Source of the DNA: Candidatus Scalindua sp.
GTDB taxonomy: Bacteria; Planctomycetota; Brocadiia; Brocadiales; Scalinduaceae
Assembly (NCBI GenBank): GCA_021776915.1
Contig: JAIQZU010000020.1
Span: 1 to 45,562 of the forward strand
Length of the DNA: 45,562 nt
Direction of reading: 5' to 3'
Shown: one piece after another, positions 7,634 to 16,424 of the stretch
Numbering within the stretch: the stretch's first letter is position 1
How the letters are laid out: each line of letters opens with the position of its first letter
Made by a program: the position numbers and the translations under genes
Notes under the pieces: generated by a model
Databases searched by the model: none
Seen by the model: only the letters and a program-made list of their open reading frames with translations
What the model was told of the DNA's origin: nothing

Positions 7634-7790
7634 GCAAGATAGGTCTCCTGGCTAGCGTCTCAAACCTACTCTCTGCACCTTCCCGCCAGAACTTATATGA
7701 CAGTCTGTCCTGACAGTGGCATACTTGCAGATTTCGTCAACGCATACAGTTGCGGGGCAGCGTTCTTATGAACTTCCCTTACATCCTGCA
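7634..7790 (-). promoter_or_regulatory. Cobalamin riboswitch 1 (proximal, in front of the porin)
   Basis: Read leftward, it has the conserved core GCTGCCCCGCAACTG (7761-7747) and the B12 box GCCAGGAGACCTATC (7652-7638), with intervening arms in the usual order. Its 3' end is only about 30 nt from the porin's Shine-Dalgarno (around 7596-7608). No terminator follows it, so control is probably at translation initiation by sequestering that site. It is the second of two such aptamers in the same leader. Confidence 0.92.
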
Positions 7791-7854
7791 TAAAATATAA
7801 TATTTATTTTGTAGTGTTGATTTTATCTATAAATCGGTTTCACACCCCCTTTCT

Positions 7855-7901
7855 TTAAATAAAAAAAGCCCGTATCCTTTCATAGTAAAAGGGTACAGGC
7901 T
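7855..7901 (-). terminator. Intrinsic terminator between the two cobalamin riboswitches
   Basis: Leftward reading gives the arm AGCCTGTACCCTTT (7901-7888), a 7-nt loop, the arm AAAGGATACGGGCT (7880-7867), then a run of seven Ts and further T-rich sequence. The 14-bp stem has one C-A mismatch and one G-T pair. The T-run is only on the leftward side, so it acts on transcripts coming through riboswitch 2, about 80 nt upstream. It would stop the operon transcript before riboswitch 1 and the porin. Confidence 0.85.
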
Positions 7902-7983
7902 ATCAGTTAGTCTGCTTTCGAACGAGACTGCAGACTTATTTCTGTTGACCTTCACCTTCTTTACCATCGAAGATTATGTGAAG

Positions 7984-8160
7984 CAATTACAGGCAGGTCT
8001 TCTGACTATCGAATCAACCTACTCATTGCGCCTTCCCATCCACCTTGAGGTGGGCAGTGACTTACAGTCTTACAAATAATCGGTAAGACCGGCAATTTTC
8101 GTCATCGACTACAGCGGCGGGTCCGTTCCCTGTCCTACAAGGGATTCCCTTTTAAATCCC
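7984..8160 (-). promoter_or_regulatory. Cobalamin riboswitch 2 (distal, upstream of the terminator)
   Basis: Leftward reading gives AAAAGGGAATCCC at the 5' side, the core GACCCGCCGCTGTAG (8123-8109), a GC-rich variable hairpin (around 8037-8055) and the B12 box AGTCAGAAGACCTGCC (8007-7992). It is a complete second cobalamin aptamer in the same direction as riboswitch 1. The downstream terminator at 7901-7855 is a natural expression platform, suggesting transcriptional attenuation when the corrinoid is bound. A 46-codon frame (7967-7827) runs through the terminator but has no Shine-Dalgarno and is not called. Confidence 0.92.
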
Positions 8161-8207
8161 ACTCTTTAACTCAAAGAATAGGATTACCTGTAACTTTATT
8201 CTCAAAT

Positions 8208-8213
8208 TGTCAA
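8208..8213 (-). promoter_or_regulatory. Candidate -35 box for the cobalt operon
   Basis: TTGACA on the minus strand lies about 50 bp upstream of riboswitch 2. No good -10 is spaced at 16-18 nt; the nearest AT-rich matches (TAATCC, TATTCT) are at longer spacing. Weak support. The rest of the gap, 8214-8417, holds nothing recognisable. Confidence 0.3.
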
Positions 8214-8417
8214 AATAACTGCTGAATTCTACTTTTTGGTGCATAGTATGTCAACTGATTTCGTATATTGATTCTATATCATGTAAACAGGAATATATTT
8301 TCAGATTATAACATCCATTTGATAGTCACAGATAAATATTATTGTACTGTTTTTCCAAATTTATAAAATAATGATGTAGATGCCAGCGCTTGTTTATTCT
8401 GGGATTTTTACTTATCA

Positions 8418-11400
8418 TTATTTTTCTTTTTTAACATTTGAAATGTAGAAAACAACAGGAATGATGAATATATTTAAGAGGGTAGAACTGAGTAAGCCTC
8501 CTAATATCACTTTTGCCATTGGGCTTTGTATTTCATTTCCGGGCAAGTCGCCTGTCAATGCCAGAGGAACTAATGCCAGGGCGGTTGTAAGTGCAGTCAT
8601 AAGTATGGGACTTAGCCGGTCTAATGAACCTTTAATAATGGTGTCATAGAGGTTAATACCTTGTTGTTGCAAGGTTTGATAGCGGGATACTAACAGTATT
8701 CCGTTTCGGGTGGCTATTCCGAAAAGCGTGATAAAACCAATAATTGAAGGAATACTGATGATGCCTGATGTAAGCCAGATGATCAATACTCCGCCTATCA
8801 GCGCCAAAGGCAAATTGAGGAGAATAATACTAGCTGTTTTTATGTTTTTAAATTCCTGATAAAGCAAAAGGAATATGATAAGTAATGCCATTAAAGAGGT
8901 GAGGAATAATATTTTCGATGCCTTTGCTTCACTTTCAAATTGTCCGCCATATTGAATGCGGTAGTTTTCCGGCAACTGAATATTATCATCTATTTCTTCT
9001 TTAATTTCGTTTACTACGCTTTTTAAATCACGCCCGGCGACATTGGCAGAAACCACAATTTTTCGTTGTACATTTTCCCTGTTGATGGTGTTGGGGCCTG
9101 TTGTTGAAACAATATCAGCTACATAATGTAAGGGGATTTTGAGTTTTGAGTTTTGAGTTTTGAATTGTTGAGTTGGATTGATATTGGCATCAATTAAGAC
9201 GTTGCGGATATTTTCTATTTTGCCCCTGTTTTCATCATTAAACCGCAATACCAAATCAAAACTTTTGTTGCTTTCAAATACCTGTGATACTTTTTCTCCT
9301 GCAAAGGCAACATCAATAAATTCGGTGAATTGCCCGATAGAAATACCATATTTTGCAAGCATATCACGCTTTGCTTTTATCTGTACCTGTGGTATTTCAA
9401 TTTGCTGCTCTACGCTGATATCAACAAGCCCTTCAATGCCTTCAATGTTGCTTTGTATTTGATTGGCAAGTGTGAACATTTTGTTTAAATCGGTTCCGAA
9501 AAGTTTAATTGCTATGTTGGCTCTTGTGCCTGACAGCATGTGGTCAATACGGTGTCCGATGGGTTGCCCGATAGTGATGTTTGCTTCTGAAACAGCACTT
9601 AGCTTTTCGCGCACCTTTTTCATGAATTCTTCACGGTTGCGGTCTTTTAAAACAAAAGGTGCATCTATTTCGGCTGCGTTTACACCTTGTGCGTGCTCGT
9701 CCAATTCAGCCCTGCCTGTTCTTCGTGAGGTAATTGAAATTTCGGGAACGGACAGCAAGATATTTTCAATCCTGTTCCCGATTTTATTTGATTCATACAG
9801 CGATATGCCAGGAACACTTACGGCACTTACCGTTAAAGTACCTTCGTTAAATTCGGGCAAGAAACTTCTACCTAAACCAAACATCAGAAAGCCGACTACA
9901 AGGAATAACACAATAGATAAGCCAAGTACTGTTTTTTTAACCTTCATTACTCTTTCTAAAGCTGTATTGTAATGTTTGTTGAGAAATCTTTCTAACCAAC
10001 TTCCCTTTGCCTGCTTTAAAAGTTTTTTTTCATTGGTGAGCATAAAACTACAAAGGACAGGGGTAAGTGTTACGGCAACAATTAGTGATGCAAACAGGGA
10101 AACGATAAATGATATTCCGAGTGGCTGCAACATTCTGCCTTCCATCCCGCTAAGGAAAAACAGGGGGATAAAAGCTACAATAATGATTAAGGTGGCATTC
10201 AATATGGAAGCCATAATTTCTTTTGATGCGTTAGAAATTACTTTAACAATGCTCTCCTTTTCTTCATCTGGTTTTTGTGCGTTTTGTTTCAAGCGTTTGA
10301 ATACATTTTCTACAACAATAACCGCATCATCCACCAGAGAGCCGATGGCTATAGCCATTCCACCCAATGACATAGTATTAATGGTTAAGCCCAAGAGTTT
10401 AAGTGTAATGACGGAAACTAATAATGAAAGTGGAATTGCTATGAGGGAAATAATGGTGGTCCTGTAATTCACTAAAAACAGGAACATAATTATTACGACA
10501 AAGATTGAACCCTCAATAAGCGCTTTCTGGATGTTGTTTATTGATGCCTGAATAAAATCTGCCTGACGGAATATTTTGGTGTTGATTTTAATGTCAGAAG
10601 GTAGCGTTTTACTGATTTCTATAATGGCATTGTCAATTTTCTCTGTAAGTTCTAATGTATTAGTGCCGGGCTGTTTTGCTACTGTCATAATGACTGCGGG
10701 TTTGCCTTTGAGGGAACCATCTCCGATTTTAGGGATTGCTCCGCCTATTTTTATATCTGCAACATCTTCTATTTTAATCGGGACATTATTGACAACCTTG
10801 ATTACGGCATTGCCGATTTCTTCTGTTTTGTTTGTTCTGCCTATGCCCCTGATGATGTATTCATTTCCAAATTCATTCATAAAACCACCGGAAGCATTAA
10901 GATTACTTTCTTCACTTGCTTTCAGCAGTTCGTTTAAAGAAATATTGTAATATTTCATTTTTTGAGGTGATGCAAGTATCTGATACTGCTTGTATTCTCC
11001 GCCAATTACAATTACCTGCGAAACTCCTCCGGTAGCCAGTAATCTTGGTCGAATATTCCAGTCAGCTATGGTTCTTAAATCCATTGGGTTGGTGCTATCA
11101 GCAGTTAAGCTGACAAGCATAATTTCGCCCATAATGGATGATTGAGGCGCAAGCGTGGGATTGCCTACTCCCTGCGGTAGTTTTTCGGCAATGGTCATGA
11201 GTTTTTCACTGACTATTTGCCTCGCTTTGAAAATATCGGTTCCCCACTCAAACTCTATCCAAACGATTGATATTCCTGCGGCTGATGAAGACCTTACCCT
11301 GCGTACATTGGTAGCGCCATTTACTGCGGTTTCAATCTGGAAAGTTACTAATTTTTCAGCCTCTTCAGGAGCCATTCCGTGCGCTTCGGTTAACACTACT

Positions 11401-11540
11401 ACAGTTGGTGCAGTAAGGTCAGGAAATACATCAACTTCCATTTTAGACGCCGTATAAATACCCACTATTAAAAGCAACGCTGATGCTACAATAATCATTA
11501 AGCGATTATGCAGGGAGTATTGTATGATTTTGTTTAACAT
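8418..11540 (-). CDS. Heavy-metal efflux RND pump, CusA/CzcA family
   Basis: A 1040-residue inner-membrane pump of the heavy-metal-efflux RND family, which exports metal cations (Co/Zn/Cd or Cu/Ag) by proton antiport. It starts with a transmembrane helix (MLNKIIQYSLHNRLMIIVAS), then the porter domain opening with MEVDVFPDLTAPTV. It has the TM4 signature LGGMAIAIGSLVDDAVIVVEN, a second porter half and the final helices (GNEIQSPMAKVILGGLLSST). Length is normal. One oddity: around residue 800 an in-frame run FKTQNSKLKIPL is encoded by a short tandem repeat (TTTTGAG units, about 9139-9164). It is the last gene of a four-gene operon. Which metal it exports cannot be told from sequence alone. Confidence 0.93.
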   Translation of the reverse strand: MLNKIIQYSLHNRLMIIVASALLLIVGIYTASKMEVDVFPDLTAPTVVVLTEAHGMAPEEAEKLVTFQIETAVNGATNVRRVRSSSAAGISIVWIEFEWGTDIFKARQIVSEKLMTIAEKLPQGVGNPTLAPQSSIMGEIMLVSLTADSTNPMDLRTIADWNIRPRLLATGGVSQVIVIGGEYKQYQILASPQKMKYYNISLNELLKASEESNLNASGGFMNEFGNEYIIRGIGRTNKTEEIGNAVIKVVNNVPIKIEDVADIKIGGAIPKIGDGSLKGKPAVIMTVAKQPGTNTLELTEKIDNAIIEISKTLPSDIKINTKIFRQADFIQASINNIQKALIEGSIFVVIIMFLFLVNYRTTIISLIAIPLSLLVSVITLKLLGLTINTMSLGGMAIAIGSLVDDAVIVVENVFKRLKQNAQKPDEEKESIVKVISNASKEIMASILNATLIIIVAFIPLFFLSGMEGRMLQPLGISFIVSLFASLIVAVTLTPVLCSFMLTNEKKLLKQAKGSWLERFLNKHYNTALERVMKVKKTVLGLSIVLFLVVGFLMFGLGRSFLPEFNEGTLTVSAVSVPGISLYESNKIGNRIENILLSVPEISITSRRTGRAELDEHAQGVNAAEIDAPFVLKDRNREEFMKKVREKLSAVSEANITIGQPIGHRIDHMLSGTRANIAIKLFGTDLNKMFTLANQIQSNIEGIEGLVDISVEQQIEIPQVQIKAKRDMLAKYGISIGQFTEFIDVAFAGEKVSQVFESNKSFDLVLRFNDENRGKIENIRNVLIDANINPTQQFKTQNSKLKIPLHYVADIVSTTGPNTINRENVQRKIVVSANVAGRDLKSVVNEIKEEIDDNIQLPENYRIQYGGQFESEAKASKILFLTSLMALLIIFLLLYQEFKNIKTASIILLNLPLALIGGVLIIWLTSGIISIPSIIGFITLFGIATRNGILLVSRYQTLQQQGINLYDTIIKGSLDRLSPILMTALTTALALVPLALTGDLPGNEIQSPMAKVILGGLLSSTLLNIFIIPVVFYISNVKKEK
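9139..9164. repeat. Short tandem repeat (TTTTGAG) inside the RND pump gene
   Basis: Around 9139-9164 the + strand shows consecutive 7-bp TTTTGAG units, which encode KTQNSKLK on the minus strand. The stretch keeps the reading frame and precedes the conserved IPLHYVADI segment. Such low-complexity repeats are common between genes and unusual inside an RND gene. Confidence 0.6.
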
Positions 11541-11552
11541 AATTTTCCTCTT

Positions 11553-13064
11553 TTAATGTTCGTGCCCATGAGCGGGCATTTTACCTGACATTGTTGCTAA
11601 TTTAATCTGGTAGCCACCTTTGGTAACAACTCTTTCACCTTCCTTTATGCCTGACAACACTTGCACATGCAAACCGTCATTGGCTCCGAGTTTTAATTCA
11701 CGCTTTTGGAACCCTTCGCCTGATGTTTGCACATAGGCAAAGTGATTTCCCTGTTCTTCTAAAAGCGCTGAATACGGTATTACCAGAGCACTTTTAATCA
11801 CATTTGTTTTTAGAAAAACCTCTATGAATGAACCGGGAATGATTTCGCCTTTATTGTCAATCTCAAAGTTTACAGGGATATAATAAGCGTTATCTTCGGC
11901 GCTTTTTCCATATGAAATGAGCTTGCCATTTAAGCTGTCAGTACTGTATATTTTACTGTCATAAGCAGTTATGAAATTCGCTGATAAAATGCTATTGAGT
12001 TTTGAGAAATACTTTTGAGGCACTTCGGCTTTTAGAATGAGTTTACGGTTTTGGGAAACACTGGCGATGGGCTGCCCGATTTCAACATATACCCCTTCGC
12101 TTACCATCACATTTTTAATATAACCTTGTATTGGTGATGTGATTTTGTGTCCACCAGCAGTATAGTTTTTTTCAATAGTATTAAAAGTGGATTGAGCATT
12201 TTTGTATAGGAGTTGTATTTCCTGGAAATATTTTTGTGAAATGACGTTGTCTTTTACCAAACCTTTGGCTCTTTCAAAATCTATTTTGCTTTTTTCATAG
12301 TTATTTTTTGCTTCTTTATATTTCGTGTCTAAATTATCTTCTGTTAAACCGGCTCCTGAAATTACAAATAACGTTTCACCTGAATTTACAGCAGAACCAA
12401 TCAGTTTTTTATTGTTTCCGAATGTTATGATACCTCTGCTTCTTGCTGTTATGGTTGTCTCGTCTCCATGTGCAGACAAGATTTGACCTGTGGTCTTGAT
12501 TATTTCTGTAAAGGGCTGTTTTTTTACTTCCATATTGGCAAAATCTATCTTCCATGCCTGTTCTTTTAAATAAACAATTTCTTCGCCGATTGTTTGTTCT
12601 TGTTGATTTACCAGTGCAGTTTTTGTGTCAGGATAAACAGTGATGTTTGCTATAATTATTTTGTCAGAAAACTCCTTAGTCTGGATGTCAAAGACCAACT
12701 GATATGTGCCAGTATCTTCTGGATTCAAAGCCAGTCTAAATATGCCTGGAGATGATGGTTTTTCGGCTTTATCAGTTAAATGTTTATTGTTTCCAATCAG
12801 GCTAACGGTTACCGAACCTTCTGTAACTGCTTTGAAGTTTTTTCCTAATCGGGTAAAGTGGGCGGCGAATTTTGAGACTTCCCCTACAATCAAAGGTTTA
12901 AACTCTACAAATAGTTCTGATTTATCCGTATAGAGAGTGTAAGCAAGCGGTTCGGGCGCATCACCTGTAAGTCGTTCATCTCCGCGTGGAAGTCCGTGTT
13001 CGGCATTATTGCAGCTTGCTAATAAGCCCACAACGATGACGAATGAAATAATTGCTTTATTCAT
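11553..13064 (-). CDS. Efflux RND periplasmic adaptor (CusB/CzcB-like), lipoprotein
   Basis: Membrane-fusion subunit linking the pump to the outer-membrane channel. From ATG 13064 it is 503 residues and opens with a lipoprotein signal (MNKAIISFVIVVGLLASC). An upstream ATG at 13154 has a GAGGA ribosome site and would add 30 basic, non-signal residues. I prefer 13064 because the lipobox must be N-terminal, but the leader ATG may be what ribosomes use. After the signal comes a beta-rich domain (~25-150), then the adaptor core with lipoyl/hairpin pieces (AHGDETTITARSRGIITFG, HKITSPIQGYIKNV) and beta-barrel. The C-terminus is His-containing (GKMPAHGHEH), perhaps metal-binding. The gene lies 12 bp before the pump. 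Confidence 0.87.
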   Translation of the reverse strand: MNKAIISFVIVVGLLASCNNAEHGLPRGDERLTGDAPEPLAYTLYTDKSELFVEFKPLIVGEVSKFAAHFTRLGKNFKAVTEGSVTVSLIGNNKHLTDKAEKPSSPGIFRLALNPEDTGTYQLVFDIQTKEFSDKIIIANITVYPDTKTALVNQQEQTIGEEIVYLKEQAWKIDFANMEVKKQPFTEIIKTTGQILSAHGDETTITARSRGIITFGNNKKLIGSAVNSGETLFVISGAGLTEDNLDTKYKEAKNNYEKSKIDFERAKGLVKDNVISQKYFQEIQLLYKNAQSTFNTIEKNYTAGGHKITSPIQGYIKNVMVSEGVYVEIGQPIASVSQNRKLILKAEVPQKYFSKLNSILSANFITAYDSKIYSTDSLNGKLISYGKSAEDNAYYIPVNFEIDNKGEIIPGSFIEVFLKTNVIKSALVIPYSALLEEQGNHFAYVQTSGEGFQKRELKLGANDGLHVQVLSGIKEGERVVTKGGYQIKLATMSGKMPAHGHEH

Positions 13065-13217
13065 AGTGAATGATTTTAAATGATTAAAAATTTGCTTACG
13101 AATACGCAAATGCTTAACTCTGCAAACCTGATAAAGAATAGATGTTCTTATCATGTAAATATCCTCATGTAAAAAATGTTTTTAATTTTATAGTGATTTT
13201 CAGTGGTAAATATGAAG

Positions 13218-14510
13218 TTATTTAATATCAGAAATCTTAACTCCAACAAGTTTTTCTATCTCTATCATAGATGAAAAAAGCTCATTTAAAATTTTCAAAT
13301 ATGAAATCCTTGTGTTTGCTAAAGTTCGTTGGGCATCCAATACCTCAAGATAGTCGAATTCTCCATGTTTATAACCCTGTTTAGAAATTTTTAAAGATTC
13401 TTCTGCCTGTGGGATAATAGTATCAACAAAATAACTAACCTGTTCACGAGTTGAAGAGTATAAAGAGAAAGCATTGCTTAACTGAAGTAGTAATTCATTT
13501 CTAACATTCGTCTCATCGTCTTTTGCCTTGAATGAGAATGCTCTGGCCTCAATAATTTTGCCCTGGTTTCTATTGAAAATTGGTAAAGGAAGGGCTATTC
13601 CTGCCTGAATTGTATTTTCATCTGTTGCAGAGAGTCTCTTGTATCCAATAGTTGCGTTAATATCAGGTATAGCCATTCTCCTCGCCTCGGAAATCTTTAA
13701 TAATGAAAGGTCAACAACCTTATTTTGGGCTTTCAAAGCGGGATAATTCTTTAAAAGTAAATCATTTAGTTTGTCCAGATTTAGTGACGGTGTATCAGCA
13801 GTGGAAATTGGAAACAGGTTGTTCAAGAAAGTATCTGGTACTCCCATGACTGTCTGAAGCATTTTTGCCGAATTAAGATGTTTTCTTTCAGCTTCTTGTA
13901 CCATCATTTTAGCATTGGACAATTCTATTTCAGCTTTGAGAACCTCAATCTTTGCTATATCACCTGTTTTAAATTTCTTGTTAGAAATAGCCATCAGGCT
14001 CTTTGCAATCTCTAAGGTTTCTTCTGCAAATTTTAATTCATCCTGTGCCGTAAGGACGTTAAAGAAAGACTTTTTAACCTTTGCCGTAATATCTGCTATT
14101 GTAGTCTTATAAACCAGTTCCATTACCTTCTTTTCCTTTTCGGCTGCTTTAACTCTCAGTTTCCTCTTTCCTCCTGTCTCCAGTTTCTGATATAAGGCAA
14201 CAGAGTTCTGACTCTGATCAAAACCTATATTATTTGTTGGCGTTTCCTGTGTGAAGAATTCAATCTCAGGGTTTGGTAACAGTCCTGCCTGTTTTATTCT
14301 TCCTTCATAAGCACCCATATTATGCTTTTTGGACTTTATTAAGGGATTATTATTAATGGCAATCTCAACAGCATGTTCTACTGTCAAATATTCGGTTGCT
14401 GTATTGGTGTCCTGTGCATGAGACAGCAATAAAGTCTGATCGGAACAAACTACAAAATAACAGGCTGTAAGCATAAGACCAATAAGGTAAAACGTTTTAA
14501 ATATGTTCAT
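13218..14510 (-). CDS. TolC/CusC-like outer-membrane efflux channel
   Basis: About 430 residues from ATG 14510, which has AGAGG 8 nt upstream and opens directly with a signal peptide (MNIFKTFYLIGLMLTACY); a longer frame starts 33 nt further upstream. Two outer-membrane-efflux repeats are visible: NNPLIKSKKHNMGAYEGRIKQAGLLPNPEI near the start, and long alpha-helical hairpins with AEETLEIAKSLMAISNKKFKTGDI and SLKISKQGYKHGEFDYLEVLDAQRTL. The latter 'G..dyleVLdAqRtL' is the second repeat's signature in metal-efflux channels. It completes the tripartite efflux complex with the adaptor and pump encoded behind it. Confidence 0.9.
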   Translation of the reverse strand: MNIFKTFYLIGLMLTACYFVVCSDQTLLLSHAQDTNTATEYLTVEHAVEIAINNNPLIKSKKHNMGAYEGRIKQAGLLPNPEIEFFTQETPTNNIGFDQSQNSVALYQKLETGGKRKLRVKAAEKEKKVMELVYKTTIADITAKVKKSFFNVLTAQDELKFAEETLEIAKSLMAISNKKFKTGDIAKIEVLKAEIELSNAKMMVQEAERKHLNSAKMLQTVMGVPDTFLNNLFPISTADTPSLNLDKLNDLLLKNYPALKAQNKVVDLSLLKISEARRMAIPDINATIGYKRLSATDENTIQAGIALPLPIFNRNQGKIIEARAFSFKAKDDETNVRNELLLQLSNAFSLYSSTREQVSYFVDTIIPQAEESLKISKQGYKHGEFDYLEVLDAQRTLANTRISYLKILNELFSSMIEIEKLVGVKISDIK

Positions 14511-14737
14511 TATAATTACCTCTATTAATAATGTTTGTTTCAAAAAACATTGTGAATACTGGTTATTTAAAATAGCGTTGATTTGCCACTTCTGCGAATG
14601 AAGTTTTTCTCATAAAAACATAATCCAAACTGAAAGACCTCTTAAGTTGAATTAGAATAAATGGACAGAGTCCATCATTCTAAAAGGATTATTTAGGTTT
14701 GAGATTCGAGAAAGCAGAGAAGGTCAGAATGAATTGT

Positions 14738-15133
14738 CTAAATCAGATATGATGATTTGAGTTGATACAGATCATAAGTGAAGAAACTACACTTGTTTAA
14801 ATAATGCAGGCTTCCTGAAAAACTGTTAGACAAATTAAAACAGTAATCTAGAAGATGATGAGAACAAAGATATGAATTGAGGCTGGAAAGTATGTTAACC
14901 TGATTAGCGGAATTAACCACTAAATAATCAAGATACAAGATTATGTCTGCGTCCTTATGGTCTGACCCTCCAAGACCATGATCCTTATCATTGTGATGAA
15001 CATGCACATTATCTTGATGAAAATGTGCATCAGATCCAAATAGCAGAGAACCGCCTAGAGTCGCACTTGATAAACAAAATGCGAACAATATCAGCAAAAT
15101 AAGATATTTATTTTTAATAATAGTTCTAAGCAT
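14738..15133 (-). CDS. Small exported His-rich protein leading the metal-efflux operon
   Basis: 131 residues with an N-terminal signal or anchor (KNKYLILLILFAFCLSSATL). Residues 37-61 are a His/Asp cluster (HFHQDNVHVHHNDKDHG, SDHKD) able to bind divalent metal. The rest has no family I recognise, with Tyr/Leu/Ser-rich C-terminal text and several Cys. It is the first gene of the operon, followed after 227 bp by the channel, adaptor and pump, so a periplasmic metal sensor, chaperone or buffer is plausible. A His-rich leader protein of this size often accompanies HME-RND operons; the specific function here is inference. Confidence 0.65.
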   Translation of the reverse strand: MLRTIIKNKYLILLILFAFCLSSATLGGSLLFGSDAHFHQDNVHVHHNDKDHGLGGSDHKDADIILYLDYLVVNSANQVNILSSLNSYLCSHHLLDYCFNLSNSFSGSLHYLNKCSFFTYDLYQLKSSYLI

Positions 15134-15227
15134 TTAATATATACCTTCTAATATTCTACAATAATTTGGATTCGTTTAGGTCTTGATTTTAAAAGGATTT
15201 AACACCTTACTATTCTACGGTAAAATC

Positions 15228-15256
15228 AACTTAACAAAATATTGTATATTTGTCAA
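15228..15256 (-). promoter_or_regulatory. Candidate promoter of the metal-efflux operon
   Basis: On the minus strand TTGACA (15256-15251), a 17-nt AT-rich spacer and TAAGTT (15233-15228) lie about 95 bp before the first gene of the efflux operon. The -35 is perfect and the -10 matches four of six. No obvious metal-regulator operator could be identified. Confidence 0.4.
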
Positions 15257-15263
15257 AAAAAAC

Positions 15264-16313
15264 TTATGCAATTTTGTATTTGCCTTTTACCTTTGCTGAT
15301 AAATCGTGGGTCAGGGTCATTGCCTTTTCCGCCTCCTCTAAAGACATAGTACCAGTGCCGCAACTTGGAGTTATCAATGAATTCTCGATTATCAGTTTTT
15401 GTTCAATACCGCTTTTCACTAAATAATCAACGGCTGGCACAAGTTTTTCCATCAAGTTGTCTATCGTAGCCTCATTAATACTGTCTGTAGTAGGCACAAT
15501 CCCCCATGCCAGAATCCCGCCCCTCTGAAGGAACGATTTAACTTCACCTTTATACATTAACATGGTGTCCATGTATCCAAATGCATCAAAGTTTATAATA
15601 TCTACCTGGGTTTCCATAAGCATAGTCCAGTCGGTATTCCCGCAACAGTGAATGCCTGAAAGAGCTTTTCGATTGTGAATTGACTGGAATATCTCATTTA
15701 AGGATTCAACTATTTGCTCTTTCTTTAGATTGGCAAATGCCGAACCATAGCTCGAAAGGTACGGTTCATCCAGAAATATAATAGTGGGCAAACCAAATTC
15801 AGTATATTTATCAATCTGCCAACAGGCCTTCATCGCCAGTAATTTTACTATTACATCGAAAAGAACCGGATCATGAAGTACGGATACCTGCTCTGGATTC
15901 TTTAAGGTACCGGCAAGTGTTATGGGGCCAACTATCTGCCCCTTGGTTGCACGCAGGTGTTCTGGCTTCCTCTCCTTAAGGAGCCTGACCATGTTTGAAA
16001 ATCCAATAGCGTGACTATCACTCATAGAAAAGAGCTCTGCATCTTCTGATAAATACTTGTTGTAAAACGTCTCTAATTCATCAGTATTGTCGTCAGGCAT
16101 ATCTACATATATCTTCTTCTCCTCTTGGACAATCTTCAGGAAAGGCAGTCCTTCAGTGTATTGAACCAACATTTCCTCCCTCATATCTCTTTCCGGAAGT
16201 TGCGGCCAACACGGTATTTCCGGAAGCGTATTCAGGATAAGATTACATGCGTCATCAACATTCTTATGAGGATAACTACCTATAGCCGTTGCAGAAAAGT
16301 TTCCCTTAAACAA
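15264..16313 (-). CDS. Short MetE-like (UROD/MetE superfamily) methyltransferase
   Basis: A 349-residue TIM-barrel protein, half the length of MetE, so only the catalytic half is present. The start is TTG 16313 with AAGGAGT 8 nt upstream. Zinc-site pieces of methionine synthase are visible: HCCGN near residue 220 and TPSCGTG near 319; the N-terminus SATAIGSYPHKNVDDA matches the 'fpttxiGSyPr' opening. Stand-alone 'core' MetE proteins in anaerobes and archaea are thought to take methyl groups from a corrinoid protein or methylcobalamin instead of folate. The neighbourhood (cobO next but one; cobalamin operon nearby) fits. A methyl-corrinoid:thiol methyltransferase is the main alternative. Confidence 0.75.
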   Translation of the reverse strand: MFKGNFSATAIGSYPHKNVDDACNLILNTLPEIPCWPQLPERDMREEMLVQYTEGLPFLKIVQEEKKIYVDMPDDNTDELETFYNKYLSEDAELFSMSDSHAIGFSNMVRLLKERKPEHLRATKGQIVGPITLAGTLKNPEQVSVLHDPVLFDVIVKLLAMKACWQIDKYTEFGLPTIIFLDEPYLSSYGSAFANLKKEQIVESLNEIFQSIHNRKALSGIHCCGNTDWTMLMETQVDIINFDAFGYMDTMLMYKGEVKSFLQRGGILAWGIVPTTDSINEATIDNLMEKLVPAVDYLVKSGIEQKLIIENSLITPSCGTGTMSLEEAEKAMTLTHDLSAKVKGKYKIA

Positions 16314-16376
16314 TTGTTTTTACTCCTTAGAGCCAGGAAAAAATATTGGATTCCTCCAGAAATGGAGGATATCTTC

Positions 16377-16403
16377 CCCGCTTTCGCGGGAATTCCAGAC
16401 AAT
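16377..16403. repeat. Dispersed hairpin repeat (CCCGCTTTCGCGGG)
   Basis: CCCGCTTTCGCGGGAATTCC in the gap between thyX and the MetE-like gene forms a 5-bp GC stem with a CTTTCG-type loop. It matches a widespread intergenic 'attcccgcgaaagcggg' repeat type. It lies about 22 bp after the thyX stop codon in thyX direction. Confidence 0.5.
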
Positions 16404-16424
16404 GACGAATCAGTTATAAATAAT

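Noticed and set aside
7827-7967. 46-codon leftward frame between the two cobalamin riboswitches, running through the terminator
   Set aside because: No Shine-Dalgarno, and its sequence is explained by the terminator arms. A leader peptide is conceivable but unsupported.
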